Source: JALEFZ01 sp039817415 (lineage in GTDB: Bacteria > Bacteroidota > Bacteroidia > J057). Taken from it: 64,000 nucleotides of DNA. Every line of letters begins with the position of its first letter. Positions within the stretch are counted from its first letter, which is position 1. This document shows, piece after piece, positions 25,332-33,774 of this stretch. The notes beneath the pieces were generated by a model, which was not told where the DNA came from, ran no database searches, and worked only from the letters and a program-made list of their open reading frames with translations. The stretch spans positions 28,053 through 92,052 of the forward strand of contig JBCBVV010000024.1 in the NCBI GenBank assembly GCA_039817415.1, written 5' to 3'. A program made the translations under genes and the position numbers.

Positions 25332-25956
25332 TGGTAAGATTTTTCCCTAAGAATGGTCATCCATCGTGAATGATGTAATCATCCAAGTCAATAGGCAGTC
25401 AATACATCAATTCTAAGCCTAGTTTCTCTCTTACTACGATTTTTCCAGCCTTAAGTGTTTCATTTTTTGGGACTCAGGTTGATTTGTCTTCCCATAGATG
25501 CACGACCAAGTTTACAGGCTTTTGGGGAAACAGTCGCTAGGTACTTCTTTGCTCATCGTGAACAAAAAAATTGGCCTATAAAAACCACTCGAATCTCTTT
25601 TATTTCTATTAAAAATTGGCTATGTTACATATATAATAATTGGTTCGCCAATTTGGTTCACTAGATTGGTGTTCCAGTTATTTACTGATTTATTGACACT
25701 ACTACAAAAGCTAATTCTTATGAAATACCATTCTCAAGGGAATAGGAGTGGACCCCCACGTACCTATTTACCCTCTCTCCATGATCAGGAGGAAAACTAA
25801 TTCAAATAGACTTAACGAAAATCTTTATACGGCTGGTTAGCCGGTTTCATCTTTCATTTCCTCAACAATGAAAAGAGAGGACCGCTATGGGCTTTTGCCT
25901 GGCTGACTGGGTCATTTTGACTTTAACTTTTCTACTAAACTAAACTATCAATTCCA
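25332..25956. other. Intergenic region and long leader of SusC 2
   Basis: A 625-bp stretch without a supported gene. It contains operator cluster 4 at 25640-25677. A compact hairpin CGGCT-GGTT-AGCCG at 25830-25843 lies in the probable 5' leader about 115 bp before the SusC start. Short open frames here show no recognisable protein. Confidence 0.5.
25640..25677. promoter_or_regulatory. Operator cluster 4 upstream of SusC 2
   Basis: TTGGTTCGCCAA (25640-25651, flanked by A and T) is identical to the second site of cluster 3. A half-degenerate copy TTGGTTCACTAG (25653-25664) and TTGGTGTTCCAG (25666-25677) follow at 13-bp steps. The cluster lies about 280 bp before the SusC 2 start codon. Confidence 0.65.
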
Positions 25957-28900
25957 ATGAAATTTACATGGACATTGTTTTCGATGCTCTTTGTCGTGAT
26001 TTCAGGATTTGCCCAAAGTGGCAATATGCTGAAGGGATCGGTAACAGACGAAGGAAACAACAAACTTGTTGGGGTATCGGTTGCCATTACCGGAACTAAC
26101 AAAGGAGCACTAACTGATTCGGAAGGAATTTTCCAAATTGAAGTGAAGGAAGGGGACGTTCTCCGCTTTGCTTATTTGGGATACGAAACCCAATCGGTCA
26201 CGTATACAGGACAGACCAATTTGAGTATCAAGATGAAAGAAGATGTTACTCAATTGGATGAAATTGTGGTGGTTGGATACGGTACACGTAAAAAATCTCA
26301 CAATACAGGTGCCATCTCTCAAGTAGATGGTTCTGAGGTGGCAGCCATACAGGCCAATCGAGTTGACGATGCACTAGCGGGTAAATTAGCTGGTGTATTG
26401 ATTCAAAATCAGGATGGTGCCCCTGGTGCTGATCCTAAAATTCAAATTAGAGCTGCTTCCTCTATCTCTGGCGATTCAAATCCTCTAATTGTCGTTGATG
26501 GATTCCCTATTTCAGGAAGCTTGGCAACTGTTAACCCCAATGACATTGAAAGCCTTGAGGTATTAAAAGATGCTGCCTCTGCTGCCATTTATGGTTCACG
26601 AGGAGCAAATGGTGTAATCCTGGTTACCACCAAAAAAGGGAAAACTGGAAAAGCCAGATTGAGCTACAATGCATATGCCAGTACATCTAGCAGGTACGTT
26701 GGAGATAACATCAACCCAACAGCTGGAGAGTGGGCAAGCTTCTTAGAAGAAGGGGTAGCCAATGGTACCCTAGATATATCTGAACTAGATCCAGCCCTCC
26801 TCAACTACAGAATTGATGCCTACAGAAATTCACCTGATGTGGTTGCTGTGGAAGATTGGTTATTCCGCCAAGGATACAGTACCAATCATGATTTGAGCAT
26901 TAGCGGAGGTACAGAAGACGTGAAATATTTCGCTTCTCTTGGCTATCTGAATACAGAAGGTATTGTGATCACTCAAGGATTTGAGCGGTACAATGCCCGA
27001 ATGAATGTAGATGCCAAATTGACCAATAGAATAAAAGCTGGTTTGAATATCAATGGCTTCGTTGGTAACAGAGACATTGTAGGTCATGACATGCGAGATC
27101 TATTACGTGCTTACAGCATTCACCCGATTTATCACACTGAAGCTTCTATTGCCTTTGTCCAGCAATTGGACCAGCAAGCACAGTCTTTGGGACTATCTTC
27201 TTTTGATTCTGGATTCAGAGGGGGAGATGATGCTCCTTGGAACAGTAGTATTTATACCCTGCAGCCTGGTATGACCGCACAAGATTGGCATTATGGTAGA
27301 TCTGGTAACGGTATTGGAGGTTCTGGTGATGCTGGACCTGCAACTAAACTAGATAATACCGATCGCTGGCAAAGAACCCTATTTGGGAACCTAAGCTCAT
27401 ATTTGCAGCTAGATATCGTCGATGGATTGAACCTAAGAACCGTATTTGGTGCTGATATCAGAGACACAAGAGATTACTTCTGGAGAGGTTTAGAATTTGA
27501 CTCAAGGGCGAGAACTACTCAAACTGCCTTGGATCAAACAGATGTGAAGCGTTCCTCACTTTTGAGTGAAACTACTTTGAATTATGCCAAGGTGATCGGT
27601 AAGCACGATATTTCTGCCGTGGCAGGTTTTGAATTCCAGAACTTCTATATCACCGGGATTGCCCTCGAAGGATCCAATGTTCCTTTTGGTCAGCCTGAGA
27701 ACTTCGCCCTTCTTGACCCTGCAGATATTGCCGTTTCAGAAAGAGATGAGACCATTGCCAGACAGAGTATCTTTGGTCGAGTAAACTACGCCTTTGATAA
27801 CAAATATTTGGCTTCTGTTTCTGTGAGAAGAGACGGTGATTCTCGCTTTGGTGCCAATAACCGATTTGAGACCTTCCCTGCTGTTTCTGTAGGTTGGAAT
27901 GTTCATAATGAAGGATGGTACAACTCAAGTTTCTTGACAGATATTAAGCTGAGAGCAAGTATTGGTACCTTGGGAACTACTTCTTTCCTAGGTGCATACA
28001 ATTCACTAAGCCTGCTGAACCCTCAAGCCGCTGTATTAGGAAACGCCTTCCTGATTCCTTCAGATATCGCGAATCCTGATCTAACCTGGCAGACCAACAG
28101 AGAAACTAATGTTGGTTTCAATCTTGGTTTCCTAAATAATCGATTCACCATTGGATTCAACGCTTACTCCTCCAACATTGAGGATATCCTGATCAACCAG
28201 AGTGTATCTGAGGTGTTTGGTACGACTTCTATTGCCTTGAATTCTGGGGACGTGAGAAGTTCTGGCCTTGAATTTGAATTTGGTGCAGGCATTATCCAGA
28301 CTGGAGATTTCCGTTGGACCGTAAATGCCAATATCACTACCGTAAATTCGGAAATTACAGACTTGGGAGATTTGACAGAGTTACCAGGGGTTATTTATGG
28401 ACAATCTGGTAGAGGTCCTGTTTTCAGAAACTACGTTGGTGGAGAAATTGGTGAAATGTGGGGATTGGAGACAACTGGTGAAGTTGAAATGCAATATGTG
28501 GCTGACCCAACTGAGTATGTAGGTAAGCAGAGTGGATACAGTTATGTCGTTGACCAGAATGGGGACGGTGTGATTGACAGAACCAGAACTGTTGAAGAAG
28601 GAGGTGACTTGGTGAAAATCGGGCAAAACACACCTGATTTCTATTGGGGATTGAATAGCCAGATGTCCTACAAGAGCTTTGATCTATCCATGCAGTTTCA
28701 GGGTGCTCAAGGAGGAGAGGTTTATAACATCGATCCTCTTTACTACGGATCTCAGTGGGGACGTGCACTTGTTCCTTCTTTTGATTCTGATGGTACTGGT
28801 ATTGCTGACAACAATGGACAGCCTTATGCTAGAAACCGTGATCAAACGGATGCCATGATTCAGGACGCTTCCTACATCGCCTTGAGAAACCTTACGATTG

Positions 28901-29130
28901 GATATAACCTAAACAGCTCTGCGACAAGTAAGCTAGGAATTGGTTCTGCGAGGATTTATGTAGCCTCTACCAATCTATTGTATCTCATGGCGAGCGATTA
29001 CACCTCATTCAACCCAGAAGGTGTAGAAATCACGAATGGTGGTTACCTCGGACCCACAACATATGGTGTTCAGGTAGGTGCTAGCCCCGTTGTTAGAAGC
29101 TTTACTCTAGGTGTAAACATTAATTTTTAA
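25957..29130 (+). CDS. SusC-like TonB-dependent outer-membrane transporter (pair 2)
   Basis: A 1057-residue SusC/RagA family protein. It has a signal peptide ('LFSMLFVVISGFAQ'), a carboxypeptidase-like regulatory domain (about 22-95, 'MLKGSVTDEGNNKLVGVSVA'), a TonB-box-like segment ('LDEIVVVGYGTRKKSHNTG'), the plug ('PLIVVDGFPISG', 'DIESLEVLKDAASAAIYGSR') and a barrel ending 'VRSFTLGVNINF'. It is clearly diverged from SusC 1, so the locus has two importers, perhaps for oligomers of different length or M/G composition (inference). Its SusD partner starts 13 bp downstream, and the operator cluster with the shared motif lies upstream. Confidence 0.95.
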   Translation: MKFTWTLFSMLFVVISGFAQSGNMLKGSVTDEGNNKLVGVSVAITGTNKGALTDSEGIFQIEVKEGDVLRFAYLGYETQSVTYTGQTNLSIKMKEDVTQLDEIVVVGYGTRKKSHNTGAISQVDGSEVAAIQANRVDDALAGKLAGVLIQNQDGAPGADPKIQIRAASSISGDSNPLIVVDGFPISGSLATVNPNDIESLEVLKDAASAAIYGSRGANGVILVTTKKGKTGKARLSYNAYASTSSRYVGDNINPTAGEWASFLEEGVANGTLDISELDPALLNYRIDAYRNSPDVVAVEDWLFRQGYSTNHDLSISGGTEDVKYFASLGYLNTEGIVITQGFERYNARMNVDAKLTNRIKAGLNINGFVGNRDIVGHDMRDLLRAYSIHPIYHTEASIAFVQQLDQQAQSLGLSSFDSGFRGGDDAPWNSSIYTLQPGMTAQDWHYGRSGNGIGGSGDAGPATKLDNTDRWQRTLFGNLSSYLQLDIVDGLNLRTVFGADIRDTRDYFWRGLEFDSRARTTQTALDQTDVKRSSLLSETTLNYAKVIGKHDISAVAGFEFQNFYITGIALEGSNVPFGQPENFALLDPADIAVSERDETIARQSIFGRVNYAFDNKYLASVSVRRDGDSRFGANNRFETFPAVSVGWNVHNEGWYNSSFLTDIKLRASIGTLGTTSFLGAYNSLSLLNPQAAVLGNAFLIPSDIANPDLTWQTNRETNVGFNLGFLNNRFTIGFNAYSSNIEDILINQSVSEVFGTTSIALNSGDVRSSGLEFEFGAGIIQTGDFRWTVNANITTVNSEITDLGDLTELPGVIYGQSGRGPVFRNYVGGEIGEMWGLETTGEVEMQYVADPTEYVGKQSGYSYVVDQNGDGVIDRTRTVEEGGDLVKIGQNTPDFYWGLNSQMSYKSFDLSMQFQGAQGGEVYNIDPLYYGSQWGRALVPSFDSDGTGIADNNGQPYARNRDQTDAMIQDASYIALRNLTIGYNLNSSATSKLGIGSARIYVASTNLLYLMASDYTSFNPEGVEITNGGYLGPTTYGVQVGASPVVRSFTLGVNINF

Positions 29131-29143
29131 TCCAGACAAAACG

Positions 29144-30454
29144 ATGAGAATTTTATATATCCCATTGGCGCTTGCTATCGTGATGTTTTTTACGTCATGT
29201 GAGGATTTGGAACAGTTTCCTCCCAACATTGCGAGCTCCAACTCCTTGACAGAATATAGTGGTGTCTTGAATGCTGCGTATTTTTACCAGCACGCATCCG
29301 TAACCCCCATGGCCGTCATGGGAGACTTTAGATCCGACAATGCGTTCATGTTTGAAGCGCCTTATACTGAGTTTGATGTTTTTGGTCCAGACTTGACCAC
29401 CATGGAGGATCAGTTTTTCGGTCCATTTTATTCCGGCTTGTACAAGTCTATCCTGAGTGCAAATAATGTGATTGAAAATTCAGCTGATGCTACTCAGGTC
29501 GGCGAAGCAAAATTTCTGAGAGCATTGTCCTACTTCAAGTTGGTTCGTGTCTTTGGGGATGTTACGGTGAATTTATCTGCCGAACCAAGTGTTACAGATC
29601 CAACTATACTTGCTCGTCGCCCTGCTGCTGAGGTTTACAGTACAGTTATTATTCCTGATCTTCAGGATGCAATTGAGGCATTAGGAAATGAAAGTGTAAA
29701 TGGAAGAGCTTCTAGACTAGCTGCTCAGGGCATGTTAGGTAAAGTTTATGTTCAGTTAGGTGATTTTGGATCTGCTGAAGCGCCTTTGTCTGCTGTCATA
29801 GCTGGAGCATCAGATGCCGGAATTAGCTTACAGGAAAACTTTGCGGATATCTTTGGTGAAGCCAATGATTTAAACCCTGAAATTCTATTTGCCACTCAAA
29901 TTTCAAGTTCTGTTGTAGATGAGTATGGTTTCTCAGAATTCTGGTCTTGGTCTGGTGGCTTGGATACCAAATCCCTGAATCCGTTAGAGCAGGAATTGGC
30001 TGATGCCTATGATGACAATGACTTGAGAAAAGCTGTTACCATTGATACAGCTACGATGTCTTCCCCAAAGTTTCCGCAGACGGGTGGACCTGATCACGAT
30101 TGGATTGAGCTAAGATTAGCAGATGTTATGCTGCTGTATGCTGAGACCTTGAATGAGAACGGTAATTCTTTGGAGCAAGTCTTGGATGTACTCGATCCCA
30201 TTCGTACAAGAGCTGGTTTAGCTCCACTAGATCATACGGTACTGAATACGCAGGCTTTGGTAAGACAGGCTATCCAGGATGAAAGAAGACTGGAATTAGC
30301 ATTCGAAGGTCAGAGATGGTTTGACCTTGTGAGAACAGGAACGGTAGATGCCGAAATGGGACAAACAGTTGATAGTAGATATTACTTATTCCCTGTCCCA
30401 GTTTCTGAGGTGCTTGCGAGTTCTGGTAACATAAGCCAGAATCCCGGGTACTAG
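29144..30454 (+). CDS. SusD-like surface glycan-binding lipoprotein (pair 2)
   Basis: A 436-residue RagB/SusD protein with a lipoprotein signal ('LALAIVMFFTSCEDLEQFP', lipobox TSC). The SusD core 'AKFLRALSYFKLVRVFGDV' and the C-terminal 'DERRLELAFEGQRWFDLVRTG' and 'LFPVPVSEV' are present. It is some 80 residues shorter than the SusD of pair 1 and at the small end for the family, with a shortened insertion between about 250 and 310, which may give a more open binding site. It is translated 13 bp after SusC 2 and presumably forms a SusCD complex with it. Confidence 0.93.
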   Translation: MRILYIPLALAIVMFFTSCEDLEQFPPNIASSNSLTEYSGVLNAAYFYQHASVTPMAVMGDFRSDNAFMFEAPYTEFDVFGPDLTTMEDQFFGPFYSGLYKSILSANNVIENSADATQVGEAKFLRALSYFKLVRVFGDVTVNLSAEPSVTDPTILARRPAAEVYSTVIIPDLQDAIEALGNESVNGRASRLAAQGMLGKVYVQLGDFGSAEAPLSAVIAGASDAGISLQENFADIFGEANDLNPEILFATQISSSVVDEYGFSEFWSWSGGLDTKSLNPLEQELADAYDDNDLRKAVTIDTATMSSPKFPQTGGPDHDWIELRLADVMLLYAETLNENGNSLEQVLDVLDPIRTRAGLAPLDHTVLNTQALVRQAIQDERRLELAFEGQRWFDLVRTGTVDAEMGQTVDSRYYLFPVPVSEVLASSGNISQNPGY

Positions 30455-30695
30455 GTGAGAGTTTTATCTCTCACAAGGGTATAGGATTGAAGGTGAGACC
30501 TATCTGTTATGATGTATGTCCTAGGTTCCGAGGAACTTAGAAGAGGTAGGGCTCATCTCCAATTGTATCCCTGTATTCCAATTGAGTAATCTTGTCTTAG
30601 TAGTAGAATTCTTGGGGGGAGGCCTATGGTCTCTCATCCAAGGCTTTTCCTGATACGACTCAGTTCTGAACTCCTCTTCAGTTTATTGTATATAG

Positions 30696-31964
30696 ATGTC
30701 AAATCAGCCATCTCTCATCAAAAAAGTTTATCAATTCCTCCTGGGAATTGGCCCTGGAATATTTGCCATAGGCTATACCATTGGTACGGGAAGTGTTACT
30801 TCAATGATTGTAGCTGGCTCTAGCTATGGAATGCAGTTGTTGTGGGTATTGGCCTTGAGCTGTTTGTTTTCCTGGGTGCTAATGGAGGCTTATGGAAGAT
30901 ACTACCTGGTTACGGGTCAAACTGCGCTGTATGCCTTTCGGAAAAACCTAAGATTTGGTAGCCCTATGGCTATTCTCATCATTGTTGGGATCAGCTTTGG
31001 ACAGTGGAATTCTTTGACGGGTATACTTGGTATTTCAACCAACGCGATTGTAGAGACTTTATCCTTGTTCTTTCCATCAATTAGAGGGAATGAATATGTC
31101 TGGGTATTGGGGATCGCAATCTTGATCGTGGGCATCATGTATTTCATCCTGCTGAAGGGGAAATATACCATCTTTGAAAAGATTTTACTCTTTTTTGTGA
31201 GCTTAATGGGCTTATCCTTTTTGCTGTCTCTCTTTGTTATTCTTCCGGATCCCATTGAAATAGCAAAAGGATTGATTCCTTCTATTCCACAGGTTGAAGG
31301 GGGGAGGACACTAGTCGCTGCCTTTGTCGGAACCACCATGGCTTCAGCCACCTTCATTTCACGTCCTTTGTTCATTCAAGGAAAGGGCTGGACGAAAGAC
31401 GACCTGCAGGAACAAAAGAAAGATGCAATTTGGGCGGCGATTTTGATATTCATCATAAGTGCTTCCATCATGGCTGCTGCCATGGGGGCCTTGTTTGAAA
31501 ATCAAATCGTAGTGACCAAGGTATTGGATATGGTTTATGCGTTAGAACCTGTCGCTGGGAAATTCGCCATTGTTATTTTCTTTCTGGGAACCTTAACGGC
31601 AGGTTTATCTTCGATCTTCCCTATCTTGATGATAGCCCCTTTGATGATAGCAGATTATCAGCAAGGTAAATTGGATACTTCATCCAGACAATTCAGGATT
31701 CTTGCTGGGATCGCTTGTATCATCGGACTAACCGTCCCTATCCTGGGAGCCAACCCTATTCAAGCCCAAATTCTTACCCAAGTCTTTAATGTTTTTGTCT
31801 TGCCCTTGGTTATCCTCGGAATCATGATTCTGATCAATAGGAGAGACCTAATGGGAGAACAAAAAGCAGGGATAGGCCTGAATTTAGGCTTAATTCTGTC
31901 TATGATTTTTGCTTGTGTCATCTCCTACAATGGGGTCCTGGCGATATGGGAGAAATGGCAATAG
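30696..31964 (+). CDS. Nramp-family (APC fold) inner-membrane transporter without canonical metal-binding motif
   Basis: A 422-residue polytopic protein with about 11 hydrophobic segments. The beginning 'GIGPGIFAIGYTIGTGSVTS' aligns with the Nramp TM1 signature (GPGF-x-x-AIGYMDPGN), but the metal-ligating Asp and Asn of DPGN are replaced (TIGTG). In the TM6 region, 'GTTMASATFISRP' replaces the usual ATVMPHN. Known Nramps are proton-coupled Mn/Fe importers using these residues, so this protein probably carries something else or uses a different site. It lies between SusD 2 and a dehydrogenase inside the alginate locus, where an inner-membrane transporter for DEH or uronate is needed and no MFS carrier is seen. 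That role is inference. Confidence 0.75.
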   Translation: MSNQPSLIKKVYQFLLGIGPGIFAIGYTIGTGSVTSMIVAGSSYGMQLLWVLALSCLFSWVLMEAYGRYYLVTGQTALYAFRKNLRFGSPMAILIIVGISFGQWNSLTGILGISTNAIVETLSLFFPSIRGNEYVWVLGIAILIVGIMYFILLKGKYTIFEKILLFFVSLMGLSFLLSLFVILPDPIEIAKGLIPSIPQVEGGRTLVAAFVGTTMASATFISRPLFIQGKGWTKDDLQEQKKDAIWAAILIFIISASIMAAAMGALFENQIVVTKVLDMVYALEPVAGKFAIVIFFLGTLTAGLSSIFPILMIAPLMIADYQQGKLDTSSRQFRILAGIACIIGLTVPILGANPIQAQILTQVFNVFVLPLVILGIMILINRRDLMGEQKAGIGLNLGLILSMIFACVISYNGVLAIWEKWQ

Positions 31965-32002
31965 CACATAATCAAGCTAACGGCGAATTGAAATGATTGT
32001 AC

Positions 32003-32773
32003 ATGTCAAATAACATAAAAATGGAATTATCTGGTAAAACGGCTATTGTTACAGGTGGTGGGAGAGACATTGGAAGACATATCTCCATCAAACTTGCCAC
32101 CATGGGTGCCAATGTGGTCGTCAACTATTACAACACCCCTAAGGATGCGGAAGAAACGCTTAGGTTGATTTCAGAGGCTGGTGGCAAGGCCATCGGTGTT
32201 AAGGCAGACTTAACGAAATGGGAGGAATGTTTCCGCTTGGTCGAAGAAAGTCAAAAGGCTTTTGGAGAACAGGTTCATATCCTAATCAACAATGCGGGGG
32301 GCTTGGTCGGTCGTAAAAAACTGAAAGAAATGGAAGAAGATTTCTGGGATTTTGTGATGGATTTAAATCTCAAATCAGTCTTTATGATGCACAAGGCAGT
32401 TATCAATCATATGCCTGAAGGGGGAACGATTGTCAACATTGCCTCTCAAGCTGGTCGTGATGGGGGAGGAGGTGGTTCTTCTGCATATGCTGCCTCAAAA
32501 GGAGCCGTCATCACCTACACTCGATCTATGGCCAAAGAGCTTGGTCCAGATGGGATTCGTGTGAATGCTGTTTGCCCAGGCTTAATTGCTACCACTTTCC
32601 ATGACACGTTTACCCCTGATCAGGTAAGGCAAAATGTAGCTGGAAAAACACCTCTTCGTCGTGAAGGTAGACCAGAAGAAGTAGCTAATCTTGTGGGTTG
32701 CTTAGTTTCCAATCAAACCTCCTTTGTTACGGGGGCGAATTTTGATATCAATGGGGGATTGGCCTTTTCATAA
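32003..32773 (+). CDS. Short-chain dehydrogenase/reductase, candidate DEH reductase
   Basis: About 256 residues from the ATG at 32003 (a TTG at 31997 and an ATG at 32021 are alternatives). It is a classical SDR: the nucleotide-binding 'TAIVTGGGRDIGRHISI' (T-G-x3-G-x-G), 'ILINNAGG', the catalytic Ser plus 'YAASK' (Y-x3-K) and 'VNAVCPGLIATT' are all present. In alginate degraders an SDR reduces 4-deoxy-L-erythro-5-hexoseulose uronate (DEH) to 2-keto-3-deoxygluconate with NAD(P)H. The position between the Nramp-like transporter and a FadR-type regulator makes that the best guess, but SDRs are functionally broad. KDG kinase and aldolase are not in the window. It starts 38 bp after the transporter. 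Confidence 0.8.
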   Translation: MSNNIKMELSGKTAIVTGGGRDIGRHISIKLATMGANVVVNYYNTPKDAEETLRLISEAGGKAIGVKADLTKWEECFRLVEESQKAFGEQVHILINNAGGLVGRKKLKEMEEDFWDFVMDLNLKSVFMMHKAVINHMPEGGTIVNIASQAGRDGGGGGSSAYAASKGAVITYTRSMAKELGPDGIRVNAVCPGLIATTFHDTFTPDQVRQNVAGKTPLRREGRPEEVANLVGCLVSNQTSFVTGANFDINGGLAFS

Positions 32774-32985
32774 GGTGTTGAAGGTGGAGATGAATCTCAT
32801 AGGATTCAAGAGATTGAAGAATAGTTTACCCTGCTTTCATTTCAGTCTTCCCTAAGGGATATCCACATGTTTTTTGTAATTTGTATACATATCATGAACA
32901 ACTTTGACATTGTTGAGTGTTTGTTTAGGTAGATCAGTCAAATTAGGGTTTCACTCAAGATATTAGCCAAAACCATTGTTTACGT

Positions 32986-33690
32986 ATGAAACTGGAAATT
33001 CTCGCGCATAAAGAAGATCTCTCCCTCCAGAATGAAATAATTTCGAAGATCCAGGATTTAATCAATTACAAAAACCTAGAGCCAGGAGACCGTTTGCCTC
33101 CAGAAAGAGCAATGGCTGAGAAATTTGGTGTGAGTAGAAGAAATTTGAGCAAAGCGATTCAAAAACTTGAGTTCTATGGATTACTTGAATCCAAGCCTCA
33201 AAGTGGGACCTTTATAGCCAATATTGGCAGATTGGCTATGAATGGAATTTTGGATAACATCCAAGAGCTAAATCAGCCTGATTTCAAGGAATTGATTGAG
33301 ACCAGAATGGGGCTAGAATTGGTTATTGTTGAATATGCAGCCAAAAGGAGATCTACCTCTGACTTAGAAAAAATAAAGAAGGCTTTCGAAGCTTTTAAAG
33401 ATAAACTGTTAGCTGGTGAAGAGTACCTAGAGGAAGATATCATGTTCCATCTAGAAATTGCCAAGGCAAGCCATAATTCGGCCTTGATCACCCTTTTGAA
33501 CCTCATTACCCCTGAAATCATCAGAGTTTATGATCAGGATAAGGTCTGTGAAGGCGATGAAGCTCTTTCTGAAATCCAAAAACACGAGGACATCTACATG
33601 GCGATCAAAGGGGGGAACCCCCAGTTGGCTAAGGAAAAAATGCAGATCCACTTCACCAGGTTAAAGGAATACCTGAAGGGATTAGGATAA
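32986..33690 (+). CDS. FadR-type GntR transcriptional regulator (2)
   Basis: A 234-residue regulator, paralogous to the one at 12.7 kb. The winged helix (about 15-78) reads 'LEPGDRLPPERAMAEKFGVS', 'RRNLSKAIQKLEFYGLL', 'QSGTFI'. The FCD domain has 'DIMFH' (D-x3-H) and later His residues ('KHEDIYMAI', 'MQIHF') as potential metal ligands. The wing is alike in the two regulators but the recognition helix differs ('RSHVRAAI' versus 'RRNLSKAI'), so they may bind related but distinct sites or the same palindromes with different affinity. It lies downstream of the SDR and closes the alginate locus. Confidence 0.88.
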   Translation: MKLEILAHKEDLSLQNEIISKIQDLINYKNLEPGDRLPPERAMAEKFGVSRRNLSKAIQKLEFYGLLESKPQSGTFIANIGRLAMNGILDNIQELNQPDFKELIETRMGLELVIVEYAAKRRSTSDLEKIKKAFEAFKDKLLAGEEYLEEDIMFHLEIAKASHNSALITLLNLITPEIIRVYDQDKVCEGDEALSEIQKHEDIYMAIKGGNPQLAKEKMQIHFTRLKEYLKGLG

Positions 33691-33716
33691 GAACTCATCC
33701 CCAGCTATGCTTAAAC

Positions 33717-33756
33717 CAAATAAGAGGTCAGCAAACTAAAACTGACCTCTTATTTG
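33717..33756. terminator. Bidirectional terminator between convergent genes
   Basis: A perfect 15-bp stem (CAAATAAGAGGTCAG at 33717-33731 pairing with 33742-33756) with a 10-nt loop sits between the converging GntR and desaturase-fusion genes and can end both transcripts. Confidence 0.85.
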
Positions 33757-33774
33757 ATTGATAACTAGGATCTA

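Noticed and set aside
25455..25664. Open frame of 69 codons before SusC 2
   Set aside because: No recognisable domain, atypical composition, and it overlaps the operator cluster; most likely chance.
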